The position numbers and the translations under genes are program-made. From NCBI GenBank assembly GCA_033980235.1, contig CM067072.1, positions 17,425,047-17,489,046 on the forward strand: 64,000 bases of DNA. Direction: 5' to 3'. This DNA is from Diadema setosum (taxonomy: Eukaryota > Echinodermata > Echinoidea > Diadematoida > Diadematidae). Within the stretch, counting starts at the first letter, position 1; the number at the start of each line of letters is the position of its first letter. Below, one piece after another: positions 13,101 through 28,100 of the stretch. Under the pieces are notes generated by a model. The model did not search any database. It saw nothing but the letters and a program-made list of their open reading frames with translations, and had not been told where the DNA came from.

Positions 13101-16100
13101 GGTATCTAAAGTTTGATACAACTATTCCCTTTAATCAGCACAGCATTTCATTCCCTGATCAGCAATAATGTATTGAGGGAGCTGCCATTTAAAAAAAAAA
13201 AAAAAAAAAAAATGTTATCCTCCCAACCCTTGTTGAATGACAATGACAATTGTGTGGACTGTGATATTACTGCTCAAAGACTTACACTACAGCCAGTCAT
13301 TTGTGAGTGGGTGCGTGGGACAGGTTGGCAGATGCAGCTATGTGCATGGGGATATACAAGGTAATAGAACGTACATGTTTGCTGGCCTTGACCGTTTCCA
13401 GGTTCTGTAGAATGATGAGGTAGGAGGCTGCTGTCTGTAGGCTGCCTGTTCTCAGACACTCCTGGTAAATGTTGTGGGTAAGAGCACAGATGCATGTATT
13501 ACCTTCAAAGAACTCACACTTGCAGCATTGCTTTGGAGTAACACAAACTATACTTGGAAGCTACAGTAGTGCCTATGAAGTGCCATCCACTTTACATATC
13601 AAAAGTCTGTCTGCCTCTCAGAAATACCTTGCAAGTAGATAGGAAAGGCTATAAACAACTGATATATGCAGTGATTCACTGAACAATAAGTTGGACAAAT
13701 ACTTTCACTTTGAATTTTCATTGCAATCTTAAAAGCACTTTGAATTATACTGATAGCAATAACGATTACATCAAATTCACTTTGGTTATTCTAGTTGGTC
13801 TAGTTTTCTATCCTAAAAAGTAGAATTATTTTTGTAATATTCAATGTAGTTGTCACCAAAGTATCACATTCATCACTCCTTCAATATCCTGACTACACAC
13901 CTATTGCTGAACTGGACATCATACATGTGCCATACTATAGCTATGTAGACACCAGGCTTCACTGTAGCTAGACATCTGGCCACACTGTAGCATAACATCA
14001 GGCCACATTTGAACTAGGTATCAGGCAACACTGTAACCAGGCAACACTGTAGCCAGACATCAGGCCACACTGTAACAAGACATCAGACCACACTGTAGCT
14101 AGACATCTGGCTACAGTATAATCAGACTTAAGGCCACACTGTAGCATAAAACATTTCAATCACACACATTCACTACACACCAGTGATCTCTAGACTAACC
14201 TCAAAGAGATCCTGAGGGTTTCCGACAGAGGCAAAGAGGTACGGCCATAGTGCAATCTCTGTCTTCCTGGCACAGTGGACCACTGTCTCCAAATACTGAG
14301 GAAACTCCTGGATGAAGGCTACTACTCGTGGTAATAAGGCATCTACAAACACACAGACAAAAATACTGGCTTTAAAATCATGTACATTGTAGTGTTATGA
14401 CAAAGTTGGCAATAGTATCAATATCACAAAAATTCACTCATCTCGCCCAAAGGCTACCTCTCCTGAAATACAGCATTAGGGGTGTGGGGACAGACAATGC
14501 AGTTGACTTCATACCCATGTGTGAGCCACTAATGACCCCATATCAAGGTTGCTCTTGACAAACAGCCATCATTTATGGAGAATACACATCAGGGGATAAT
14601 CCAAACAATAACTATCACATCAATTTAAATTTGTTCTATTTCCAGGAGGTGTGTCATTAGGGTGATTACTCACATGACATATTGCACTATCGTCTACTTA
14701 GTTTAATCATATGTGTGGCTTTTCTGTTTAGTACAACAAAGAGAGCTCAACTCATATGATCATCTCATATTATACATGACATCATCAGAGCCTATTGGCA
14801 ATGGCTACTGAGTATATGTGTATTTCATGATGTAAGGGTTATAAGACACGTTGACTGTAATTTTAGTAAACAGCCATCAATGAAGAGTGTGTCATCAATC
14901 TAAATGGAGTAACTGACGTGCTGAGTGAGGCAAATGATTGGCAATTTTAAGGTTCACTGCAATGAGCGTATTTGAGTGTATGTGAATAATCAATATCAAA
15001 GGCATATACTTGTCTCAAAACCAGTTCTGCTGGAACCACACTACAGTTTGATACCATGTATCATGTGTCTGATTCCCTGTGTCTTTAAGGTCAGTTTTAA
15101 ATGATTTAAAAGATCACAACTCAAATACATTGAGGGCTTCTGGGTGCATCTGAGAAAGTTGGGTCACAGGAGGAGGATGAGACATATCATGACTGGAGTG
15201 ACTATAATGTACCTGGTATGGGTTCTGAGGCTGTGGCTTCCTCCTCCAGTACTTCATGCAGCATGAGTTCTAGGACGTGAGAGAAGTAGGGTAGGGACAT
15301 ACAGCTCCTGGCGATCTGAAGGGCATGCATGCCTAGGCTGTAGGGGGGAAAAGAGTACGAGAGAGAAGAGAGTCAGGTGGGGACTGGCTCAACATGTCCT
15401 CTTCTCGGTGCATTCTGAACAAACTCTACCAGCTGGCATACATACTATACAGAACCTTAATGTGCCCCAAGAAGGCAACTTGTTGAAGCTCAACTCGGAT
15501 CCTTCTTGAGGTCAAGATTGCATAAAGGAGACTCCTCAAATCTCTCCTAGGTGCTTTCATTTGGACAAGGTGACTACCAAGGCACCAAGGTGTCTCAGAC
15601 AAGGCACCTCAGTGAGTTTCAGCAAGTCAGGTTTTTTCTTTCTTGTCCTTAAGGGCCTACATGAGTTTGATAAACTCACCTTGGTGCCTACTTGAACTCT
15701 GAGAAGCCATCACTTTCTTGTCCCCCCTGAAAGGCACCTTGGAAAGTTTCATGAGCTCCCACATATGCATTATCTTAACCCTAACTAGGCCGGGGGGGGG
15801 GCCTCCGAGGCCCCCCCCCTCGACGTTCCGCGCGATGTATCGCTCACGCGAAAAGCTATCGCCGCGACGTTTCATTACTTTTTTCTGTTGAGTCTCCCGC
15901 ATCTTTTGACACCAAATTTGCGATGCCCAGGCGCGCGGTTCCGAAGTTTCGCATAAATATGTATGTACATGTCAGACCAAAAATTGCTCAAAAACGTGAA
16001 TTCGTGTACAATTTCAATGGAAACTGTGCTTACAGTCAAATTTCATAAAAGCATGATTATTTTAGGGTTTTATTGATTAAAATCAATTAATAACATATTT

Positions 16101-19100
16101 TCTTGTTCGGAACAATGTCGCGGACAAGTTTCGTCGAAAAAACAATGAAAAACATAAAGTCGAAAAAACAAAGAAATACATAAGAAATTCAAAAAACAAT
16201 AAAATACTTAAGAAATATTTTCGGATGGCTCAATTTTTTTTCCTTATATTTGCTTAGGACACTAAAAAGAATATTTACACAAAAAAATGTGCCCATTTTG
16301 AGCTTTATTTAGTGATTTATACCAAATTGTCTGATTTCATGCATCATTATGCATAAATTAGCATAATTTAGCATAAATGATAATTTTCTAAAAATCTAAC
16401 TTCGTAGTACTTTAGATTACATCATAGGCAATGTGTGTGCCAATTTTCGTCGCGATCGCGCGGTCGATGGCCGAGATCTAGAGGGGGGGCCTGGGAGGCC
16501 CCCCCCCCCCACCCCCCCCCCCCCCCGGCTCTATGATCTACCTAAATAGCCCGGCCTAGTTAGGGTTAAATCAAGCATTCTATCAAATCAAAAATAACAA
16601 GCCACCAACAAGACTAACACACTCAATTTAGTTACAATGCACAAGCAATAATTAGCTTATACAATGTTCGTGAAGACATATTTCACAATTCTCATCAAGA
16701 ATCATCATCCATTTCTTGACATCTTTACCATAAATTGCTGTTTGAATTTCAAATTGTATACTGTATAAAGTTTCAATTCTGTAAGCCTCAGCCACATATC
16801 AAAAGCACCACTTTCTGAAGTCCATGAAATAATTGCAAGACAGGCATGGCATATTATCCACTAATTGCTACAAAACTTGTATTCTACGTACCATTCTTCA
16901 GAGTAAATTTAGTAAATATCACGACAAGAACCAGTGGGGAAATTTTTCTTGATGTAGCTGGGAAGAGGGAAAGATTGATGCAATCTAATCAAAACTCTGC
17001 ATCCACTTTCAGCTCATTGCATGCAGTCATGGCACTACAAATCTAGAACCTAATTTGGAGCATGAAGAGCAGTTTCAATTGTGCCCAATAGAAGCCCACT
17101 GAGCTAGCCTGTGGATGATTACCACCCAAAAAGGGGAGAAAGGGAAGCCCTTTAACCGAAAACATTTTTGTAGTAATTTCGGTGTTACATACCTACCAAC
17201 CATCAAATCATCAATGTCCATGGCTGGAGAAAGACTGAACAAAATCTCATATTTTTAATTACTAAAATCTTCCATTATACATTCTCAGCCTTAAAATGGA
17301 AATGAGGTAAGTATATCAAGAAGAGTCAGCTGGCTAACATTGTACAGCCAGCCAGTATGTACTCCTCGAAAGCAAAGGATCTTAACACAAACTGAGATAG
17401 GTATAATGCTTGTATCTGTTTTGCTGACTGTGTTGAAATATGGCCTTCAATCAATTAAACAAGTGGGTTCTTCCCGGACCGAAGTAAAAAGAGAATGCAT
17501 ATATTTTACATTTTGCAATGTATGTAAGAATAAAAGAATACAAGAAGGAACTTCATAAGTATGCAGTGTTCTTATACTTCAAATGAATCTCTCCACATTG
17601 TGTCAATGAAAGCCTTGCCCAACAATTTTTTTCCAGTTAAATGTTTATCATATGTGTCACAATATATAGAATAGTATTTACAAAGCTGTTTGAAGGAAAT
17701 AAGATCCATACTTACTTTCTCCTCAGAAGCTGCCTCAGTATATGATGTAGATAAATTTGTGTCTGTAAGAAATGCAAGAGCACAATGGGCTAAGCATTAG
17801 ATAGCTACACACAACTGCTGTGAAGGATATAGTACCAATGCTATGAAACAAGGAGTCAGAATTCCTGACTCGCTCTAACATTCGATTAATTGTGTGTTTT
17901 GTTTTGTTTTGTTTTGTTTTGTTACCTCTGCCAAGGGAGGAGGTTATGTTTTCGTTATCGTTGGTTTGTTTGTTTGTTAGTTAGTTACATAGTATAGTTA
18001 GTTAGTTTGTCCGTGTGCAAAATAACTCAAAAAGTAGTGAACACGGATTTGGATGAAACTTGCAGGACAGGTATAGAATGATACAAATAACAGATGATTA
18101 AATTTTGGTAGTGATCAGAGGATTTTGGGGGAATTTATGAAGGATTTTTTAATATTTTGGCAGGTAGGGTCAATGAACTTGGGAGTTCAGGCTGGGCGTA
18201 TTTGAGGTTTGCATGCGTGCTCTAGTTTCTGCTAGGGTGAGGCACGCCGTGCAGCTGAGGGTTTATGACGTAACAAAGGCTTATATACTGGGAAATCGGG
18301 CGACTTTCAGCACACAATACTATAAGTACATATGGGTGGAAATCACTGATATCTCTATGGAAGAACAAGATCAGTGGTGGAAATGAGCCGGAGGTCTGCT
18401 CTCTCAGAGTGCTTTTCTAGTTTTGTTTTGTTTTCTATTTGACTTATTTGACTGGAACGGCTGTAGGTACACCACATCAGCTTCCATGCCAGGTTTGTTC
18501 TTTGACATGCCCAAGTAAGGTGTTTATGAGCTGCTGGCTGCATCATAAGCATTTCTAATATCATGAACGTATCCCATGGAAAACCTAAACTATTTGTCTA
18601 CAGTAACAAGAATCACATGTCAAACTCCATCCATAGCAGCAGGTAATCCAAAGAGAAAATGTAACATATCTAAGAACATGGGAACAAATATTAGATACTC
18701 TTGTTAACAAGTTATATATTGGATCAAGCAAAACAGGCCTCTAATATAACTATGACAATGGAAGAATGAGACATCCACAGTTAACGAGACATATTGTACA
18801 TACCAAAAGGACTATAACTCATTCATTTAAATTTGACTCTATCTTGCACATATAGATTTACTGTAGTCAGAAGTAACAATGTAAATACACGCAGTACACA
18901 AAGATAATGGACAGTTGAAGGATATGCATATTCAGAAGATATACCAGTGGAACAATCATGATAGAGTTAAAGAAGTATGACCATCTCTCCACTCACTGTT
19001 CTCTCTAACGTTGTGAATGGCAAGCTGGGGCATCGACTTCTCCTCTCTACACTTGGGGTCAAGGGTTCAAAGTTCAGCAGGTCGCAGGATGCACCAAGCA

Positions 19101-22100
19101 CCACTGCATCCTCAAAGAGCACAGCTGGATGGGGGAAAAATAGAATCACTGAAAAGTACATAATATGTATGTCAACCCAAGCGAGAAAGAACAGCAAAAA
19201 CTTAAAAGTTATGGGCTCCAAATTTCACAATGTAAAGATGCAAGAAATCTGTCCATTTCTTATGATTACACTGGATAAGACACTCCACCTGGCTGCTAAA
19301 GAAATTGTCTGATGCAAGTTAAATACAAGCGATAAAAGAGTCTCACCAAGAGGGTATATCCTGAGTTGGAATGGTAGCATGATGCGTTTGGACAGGAAGC
19401 TGTGATGTTGTTTCTCAGACTGGTTAGGAAAGAGGGGCAGCCACACCTGAGATGAAAAAAAAAAAATGTGTAAAAACAAGGGAATTAAGACTCTGTTGCA
19501 GTAAAAGCAATGGACTTTGATATCTTGCACAAAAATATCTTCCTAGTGTAGCTGTTAAAGGAACCCTTGAGAGAAATTTAGATGACATAAATAGGTTCAT
19601 GCAGTTCATTTAAAGAATTACATGTACCGCTGATTCAATATCATTTAAAGCATCATTCACAATATTGACTGGTTATTCAGACAATCAATACTGCATCCAC
19701 ACATAGGAGCATTGACAGACAGTCACACAAAATTCCACACATTATTATCATGACATCGTTAACATGAAATGAGCACAAGAACAACTTTGAGAAGCAATGG
19801 TGCCTCACACAATCAGCCCATATTGCTTATCTTCACCTGACAATGAAGATTTTGTCATAAAAATAGAAAATGGAAGAAAATCACACCAGGAGCAGGAGGA
19901 GACCCCTACCTTCATGCCTGCAGCCCCACAGCCAAGCCAGAGAGACTCCATGAGGTGTGGCTTAATAGAACTAGACCTCGTGGTGGTCCACATGTTCTCT
20001 ACTGATGAAGCCAGGACTATCGGAGCAAGGAATGGAATCTGCGACAGGACAAGTATGATACAAAATCTAATCAAATCAATTCCTGCAAACATTTCACCTT
20101 GATTTTGGTGTTTCCAGCACGAATATGATAACTTGAGCACATTAAAACACTTCACCCACTGAAGAATATTCACTAAGTGTACTTGGGCAGGTGTCAATGG
20201 GTAATATGTGTTATAGCAAAATTAGCTCATCCTCAACAATAATACAGCAATGTAATTCAGGGTATCGCCAATACGCAAAAGCCTCTTGGCCAGCCTTGTT
20301 TCAGATGCATTGTGGGATGGCTTGGTAGCAAAGTTGGGTTAGGTCTGGGCTGCATCTTGCTCACAAGACCAGCGTGTGATCAGCGTTCGCATATGTGACC
20401 AGGATGAGTCCGAGAAGAAGTGGTAGACCTTGCAAACCAACCAAGCCGGTCACATCTTTCATCCAGGGGTATTTTTGAAGATGTCTGTGCTTATCATCGT
20501 GTGACCAGCACATTGCAGCATTGAAGTGACAACCACGACTTTAATGGTCTCAAATCAGTCAAATTGAAAACCTGTACACTGCTTATACGCCAAATTCAAA
20601 CCAAGGAAAAGAATAGCAATGGATAAAATGTACACTTTGATTGCATTGAATCGTGTTTGAACGAAGACACAAGCCAGACGACTATGCTACCGAGCCTCTC
20701 CCACAGTGCATCTGTGATAGGGCTCTACAAATGTGCTTTGCACATTGGCAGTACCCCCAAATTGGCAAAGGACATTCAATGCAGTCTTGATTTCAGGAGT
20801 TTCCCCAAGTAAACCAACTTACTTCAGCCTCTTTGTTTTTCCTCCTGTCATGGTAGTCATTCTTGGCCACTGGGACTCTGGATCGGTCTCTCTGTAGCAT
20901 CAAGACACGGCCAGCCACATTGATGATAAGGCTTTCTGCCTCATAGCTCTGGTTGGTCAACTTGGTGGACACTGGAAGATACATACATCGTAGATCAAAA
21001 GCTCACATCGCACTTCTTGCATTAACAAGTTTAAGAAAAAAGGTATTAATATGATCTCTATTTGTCAATACAAAGAAAATAGCTGCAATTGATGCATTAA
21101 CAACAAGCAAATAACATTACACTTAACAATTAAACAGCCACATCCATTGATACAAGTGAACAATTTGGTGAATCATATCGTCGCTGGGGCAACAAAACCT
21201 CGTATCTACAAAATGTCAAATGTTCAGGAGAGCCAAAAAAAACATGGCGGCCAAAGCACTGTGGCGAATGGGACAGCCTTTCCTTTGACATGCTGTGGTG
21301 GCTTCCTTTTTGGAGTAAGACAGTTGGGATCTGGACAGGACATCACTTGACCCATTATTTGACCATTTATCCAAGAAAGTCATTTTCACCAAAATTGCAG
21401 ATACAAGGTCTTGTCACCCTAGCAACGATATCATATTTTGTGATACAGAACAGATATTATGATAGCTGAAATGACAAAAGTTAATGTGGCAAAACTTCTG
21501 AAAAGAAAAAGAAGAACAAAACAAAAAAAACACTGTATTTGAAGAAACTGTAAAGGAACCAACTGAAAGAGACCACACACCAAAGCAAGAGAGCTCATAT
21601 TATATTGTACATTTTACAACTCCTGTTTCTAATAGCACGTTTGCATGCATACAAATGCCAAAAACAAGATGGGTGTGAAGAAGTAGAGAGCACAAGAGAG
21701 AAAGGGGGAATCATGTGAAAGCTGGTTGAAAAAAGGTGAAGTAAAATTACAAACTCACCTGATTCAGTCCTGAGTGATGTGAGTGTTAGGGACACAAGAG
21801 ATGATGGATGGGGTACGAAGTTAGCCAGAGACAGGTCCTGTATCCTGGTCAGAGTTGCACTTGGGGCTGAAAGATAAAGAAGCACACATCACTCTGTCAC
21901 TTTATTCACTGTGTCCTGAATCAACTAGCAATCTACATCTTTCATCTTTCAGCAAAGGGATAGTACATACACTGTATATGCTTCCCATGAAAAGCAAGAA
22001 GCCTAATTTGTACCTGGTGTATGGAGGACTTAGAACAGGAACTAGTATATCCCTCTCAGGACAGACTAATTTACATGCCCTGTGACATCCTTAGGATTTG

Positions 22101-25100
22101 GAATTGGTAGTGTTGAAAGGGTTGAAAATTAGGATAATGTACATACGACACATGGAACATATTATGTCCAAATGAGGACTCGATCACAGGAAAAAAGACT
22201 AGTGTGCAAACACACTGACTCAATTTAGGCTCCAACAAATTTTTGGGCCTTTCCATTTCTCATCCTGAGAGTGAAAGATGACAGCATACTTTGACAGACT
22301 AATGCTGATCTTCCGAAATTTTGAAAAACTATGTCATAATGGAAATCATATATTTACATTAGGTGATTAATGTACTTGTTTGGAGCTGTTAGATTTCTTT
22401 CTTGTAACAAACTTTCATTTGTTGTGCTATCCTTTCCTTTTAACTAAAATAGATATAAAATATGACTAAAGGCTAGGAAAACTGAAAAAAAAAAAATACT
22501 TTGGTGATATTTGAGACACTTCTCCATTAGACCAAAGACAAAGGTGGTCTTCATGAGATCTTACTGGCAGGTCCTTCCTTGGTCTCTAGGCTGAAGAGTG
22601 ATATGTGGTAGTCTGCACAGAAGACTATCACCAGGTCTTTGAAGACATTCAGCAGCAACACTTGGAACGGGACCTTGAGGATGAAGGCGAAGGCATTGTC
22701 AAGGTTGCTGCCCCTGGGGTACACTCGTAACTACAGAATAACAAAAAAGAGAAGGATGACAGTGTGTGAATGGTTTGTGCTACCATGACATTATGCAGTC
22801 TTGCTCTTGACATTCTTTTGCCAATTTAGACTTAGACAGAAAACTGTATTAACAAAACTTCAGTCACAGCATTAGGGTAGAAAAGTTGTGTGGAAACCAA
22901 CAGGTATTAAGAAAATCATGACTGTTAAATGCCAGTCGACAACCAACACATCTTGTGGGTTGCCATTAAATATCTGCCCAATCTGGCTTGCTGCTCAACT
23001 TGATTTTCCAGTCAGATGTTAAGAGTGTCTGCTGAGAAAAACAAAAGTGTAAGAAAAGGAAGTCGGCTCTCACCTCTTCTCTGCTCTCATAGTGGTTAAA
23101 GCAGGCTGCTACAATGTAATCCCCCCACCAGCACAGCCCTCCACTGACTGACATGTCCTTCTCCTGTGTCACATTACCAAAGATCTTCCACCTCTTGCTG
23201 CCCAGGGTGCAGTGGGCCAGGCCATAACGGCCAGAAACAGCTATACACTGTCCTATCCTATCCACAGTCGCATGCTGTGAGGGCAGGAAAGATAAGGGGA
23301 TGAGATTTAGAGTTACGATTCAAACATCCATCAAACACAACAATTCTATTCAAAGAAAAACAAGGAAAAGTAGAAATTACGTGGTGCGTAATATATGTCC
23401 CCGCCGGAAGTAGCATTTTGTAGCAAAATGCACATTATAGGTCAAAAATCAAGGTCAAAGGTCAAAGAAGTCAAAGGTCATAATTCTGTGTAGAAGTTTT
23501 GAAGCCCTCACCTAGTGCCATCACATAAAGCAAACGGCATCGAAATCGGGATAGAAATGGCGAAGGAGTAGCATTTTGTAGCCAATGTACAAAATAGGTC
23601 AAAAATCAAGGTCAAAGGTCAAAGAAGTCAAAGGTCAAAATTCTGTGTAGAAGTTTTGAAGCCCTCACCTAATGCCATCACATAAAGCAAACGGAATCAA
23701 AATCGGGTTAGAAATGGCGAAGGAGTAGCATTTTGTAGCAAAATGTACAATACAGGTCAAAAATCAAGGTCAAAGGTCAAAGAAGTCAAAGGTCAAAATT
23801 CTGTGTAGAAGTTTTGAAGCCCTCACCTTGTGCCATCACATAAAGTAAACGGAATCAAAATCGGGTTAGAAATGGCGAAGGAGTAGCATTTTGAAGCAAA
23901 ATGTACAAGGTAAAAATTCAAAGCCAAAGGTCAAAGAAGTCAAAGGTCAAAATTCTGTGTAGAAGTTTTGAAGCCCTCACCTAGTGCCATCACATAAAGC
24001 AAACGGAATCGAAATCGGGTTAGAAATGGCGAAGAAGTAGCATTTTATAGCAAAATGTACAATATAGGTCAAAGGTCACAACTGAAATTCTGTGTAGAAG
24101 TTTCAAAGCTCCCATGTAGTGCTATCATATAAAGCAAACAGAATCAAAATTGGCTCATAAATGACAGAGAAGTAGCAAATTGAACATTTTGATCACACAC
24201 GGACGCACACACATACACACGGACACACACATGGACACACACACGTACGGAGCCCGTTTCATAGTCCCCTGCTCGAACTCGTTCAGTGGGGACAAAAAAA
24301 TGATAAAGAAATGATAAGGAGGGGCCAATGAAGCACACATTGGTACATCATCACAGAAAGCAATCTATTAAAAGATCAAAGCCTACTTTTGACTGCTGTA
24401 TGCACCACATATCAAAGTATAAGTTTTCGTGAATTAGGACTTTCCCACAACTTCACAGGTGGTTAAATTTGTGATCGTAGTGGACAGTACTGAACAAAGA
24501 AATGTACACTTGTACATCTCATTTGTGTCGGGATCAGAGTTAATATTTTTCGTATGTTGTTAAATTTGCGAACAGCACGTGAATGGTGTAATTTGTGGAA
24601 ATAAAAAGTCCATGAAATATATTGTGTATACAGTAAACTATTAAAGCATGACTCTTCCTGATTTTCTGCTTTATAGACATTCACACTCTAATTACAGAAC
24701 AAGCTGTCAAAGTAACTATCACAAAATCTAGAGAGTGACTCCCTGGTAACAGGTGTCATTTCATGTTTCATAGTCTGAACCCTACAACAGTCTACCAAAG
24801 GTGAAGAGTTAAAGTGCCTTTTACTAATAATCATGTGACTCTGTAGGTCACTTGACTGTCTGTTAGATCAGCTGACTGCCCAATAGGTTGGCATGTCCTA
24901 CTGTACCACAGTTTGTACCTGGGGGGTGTTTCATAAAGCTGTTCGTAAAGTTACGAAGGATTTAAGAACGACTGGTGATCAGTTCTTATGTGCTATACTT
25001 ATCAGAATCTCAATAATTCAGCACAAGAACTGATCACCAGTTGTTTTTAAGTCCTTCTTAACTTTAAGAACAGCTTTGTGAAACACTCCCCAGATGTCAG

Positions 25101-28100
25101 ATATACAAGACATACAGCAAAGTTGGCTACAAAGCACAAAGTCCAAAAACGCTAGTGACAGAAGCAAGGAGAAGTGTGAGGAGTCCATGCATTGTGTGAG
25201 GTGCCAGCAAATTGTGCTACATCTCACCCTGATTGGCCAGTTGCTGTCTAGGTAGTTCTGAGGGATCTGTAGACAGTGCCACTGCTTGTTGCCAGCCAGG
25301 ATGTTACTACTGCATGCACTTTCCTTGCCTACAGGACAGAAACACCCAGGATTTATATACCAGTTAATACATATGTGGTACCTCACTGACAGATTAGCAT
25401 TTTTACTATTACACAAATAATCTCTACCTCCAATTCCTACAGATACTGTTACACTCAATTGACTAGTATTGGCATGACTGATGCCTGAATCTGTACAATA
25501 ATATCACTTTTTTTCCAACTCAGCATGGATTTGTGAGACCCACATGAGATTTAACATTAAAAACCAATACTAGTGCCAATATGACTTTTTAAACACAGTG
25601 TGCAAGTGTGCTATACTTATCAATCTGTTATTTATGCATGATATATCTTTTACAAGGCCGTTCCTTTAAAACATCCTGCTGTGCTAGTAAAAACTTCTAC
25701 TTGCAACAAACAGTTTAAAGTACTCGACAAGTCAATCATTATTCTAGGCCATTGTATGTGGCCATTGGCTAAGCAGCTAAGAGCGAGTTTGATTCCTGCC
25801 CATGGACAATCTGTTCTGGTGACATATATTAAATACCAAGCTGCTCTCATTATGGACGAGTTTCCTATGCTCTGTACACTCACTGGTACCATTGACCGCT
25901 GGAGCCCCTGGGATGGATTCGTCCACTGTGAGGTCCGAGTGGCTCTGAGCCTTGACCACTGTGCCTTCACAGCTTAGGTAGATGTGTCTCTCTCCCTGCA
26001 GCAACAAGTGCTCACAGTTGGCCTGGGAAAGAATGTGGACATCTCATCAAATCCATCACGTAATTTCCGAAGATGTTCATTTAAAATATATCCCCATGTA
26101 TAATCTGTAAGTTGAGAAATAATCCTATGGCAAGTCAGAATGTACAATATGAGTATTAATATTTTCACTGATATAAATATGATTTGGAGAATTTTTTTGC
26201 CTTACTCCCCACGGTGCATGCTAATTCCTTCGGCAACTTTCTGCAATGTAACAATCTTTTATAAATGCAGCAGTCTAACAATAACAGTTCTTCTATCTGC
26301 AAGTTATAATCAATTTTTCGACTGCTGCATGGTGACATCAGTTAAAGATAATATAAAGTTTTGGTACCTCAAAAGTTTCCCTGAATTTCCTTGTCTTAGT
26401 TTGTGTTTTAGGTTAAAGTACCTTTCATATAACTAACACTGTGAGACTTACTCGCCCCAAAGTGCTCTCATGTCTTAGTAATCATGCAATTAACTGCGAC
26501 CAGCAGCCCCATATGCATAGCGTAATGGGGCTTCGCATTGTAGTATTCAGGATCATGAAAGATTTAGTATCGCGGGTAAATATCAACTTAAAATTCAAAA
26601 ATTTCTTCAATTTGAAGATTTACCAATTAAGTTGAAGTATTGAAAACAGGCTTCGGGCAACGTTTGGTTCTGCCGATAGTCCCTTTCTGTTCAAATTGAT
26701 GACTAAATTTGACTCGGTCGAGAGGACCTTGGGAGAGCTACATATACTGAATACTACCTACGGCCATCGCATTGGCACACATCACATGCGCACAAATTTC
26801 AAATCCATGAACGGATAAGATGTTTGTGTGCGCATGTGCTGGCCGTCAATTCAGTATAGCTCTCCCAAGGTCCTCTCGACCGAGTCACATTCAGTCATCA
26901 ATTTGAACAGAAAGGGACTATTGGCAAAACCAAACATTGCCCGAAGCCTGTTTTCAATACTTAAACTTAACTGGTAAGTCTTCAAATTGAAGAAATTTTG
27001 GATTTTAAGTTGATATTTACCCGCGATACTAAATCTGTCATGATGCTGAATGCTACAATGCGAAGCCCCATTTAGCTATGCGTATGGGGCTGCTAGTCAC
27101 AGTTAGCTATGCGTATGGGGCTGCACGCTGCTGGTCGCAGTTGTCATGCAATAATGGTTTCGTACAATACGTGTACTACCTCGCCGCCGTACGGCGGCGG
27201 CTCTGGTACGAAACCATTATTGCATGATTACTAAAACATGAGAGCACTTTGGGGCGAGTAAGTCTCACAGTGTTAGTTATATGAAAGGTACTTTAACCTG
27301 AAACACAAACTAAGACAAGGAAATTCAGGGACACTTTTGAGGTACCAAAACTTTATATTATCTTTAAACAAACCGTGCATGCTCCTTTTTCTGTAACACT
27401 AACCACACCAGATCTTTAAAATAGCAGGTTTTGCTTTCACTTGCATTTCTGGACGGATGATGTCATTGAATACCAATCTCACTGGTTTGGGGTGAAACCA
27501 CAATGTCATGAACTGAGAACTGAAGTGGGGAGTTCAAAATTGGTCGACAAGACCAGTGGATGGCAGTCTTTTGCCACAGCTAGAGAATGAGAATGAGGTC
27601 CACATCCACACAATCAAAAAAACCTTCACTGTTGACCCTTGATACAGGGTAAGAAAAAGATCACACTCACCATACAAGGGTTCATGGTCAACGCACTCTT
27701 GACGAATGAAAGCTGGATGAGGTTGCCTGTGGAGTCAGGTGAGTTGTCAGGCAAGCCACTGTTTGGGGAAGGCTTCTTGGTGGCCCAAAGGTTGTAACCT
27801 TCTGGACCCCATTCCTACAGAAGGGTCAAAGGTCAATGGATAGGAGAACGTCTGATAACATCAAGCTATATTGAACACTTCTCACCGCAGTACAATAATC
27901 AATGTGTGACTCCAAGGGAAATACCATACAATGCGCCGATTAAGACTGCTATGAAATACTTAGTGCTGCATACAGAGATCATATTCAGCGCTCTTCCACA
28001 GTTCCATCTTATTCTATTTATTTATTCAAAAATCAAATACTGCAGATTCGTGCTTTCTTGCTGTTTGCAAACTCCTACTTCATGAACTAGATGTAATATA

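Noticed and set aside
19797..20102. A 101-residue plus-strand ORF over exon 17
   Set aside because: Antisense shadow; the minus strand carries the conserved VENMWTT and LGCGAAGMK.
23370..24293. Regularly spaced repeats that might suggest a CRISPR array
   Set aside because: The 158-bp units are contiguous with no unique spacers, there are no cas genes, and the genome is eukaryotic.
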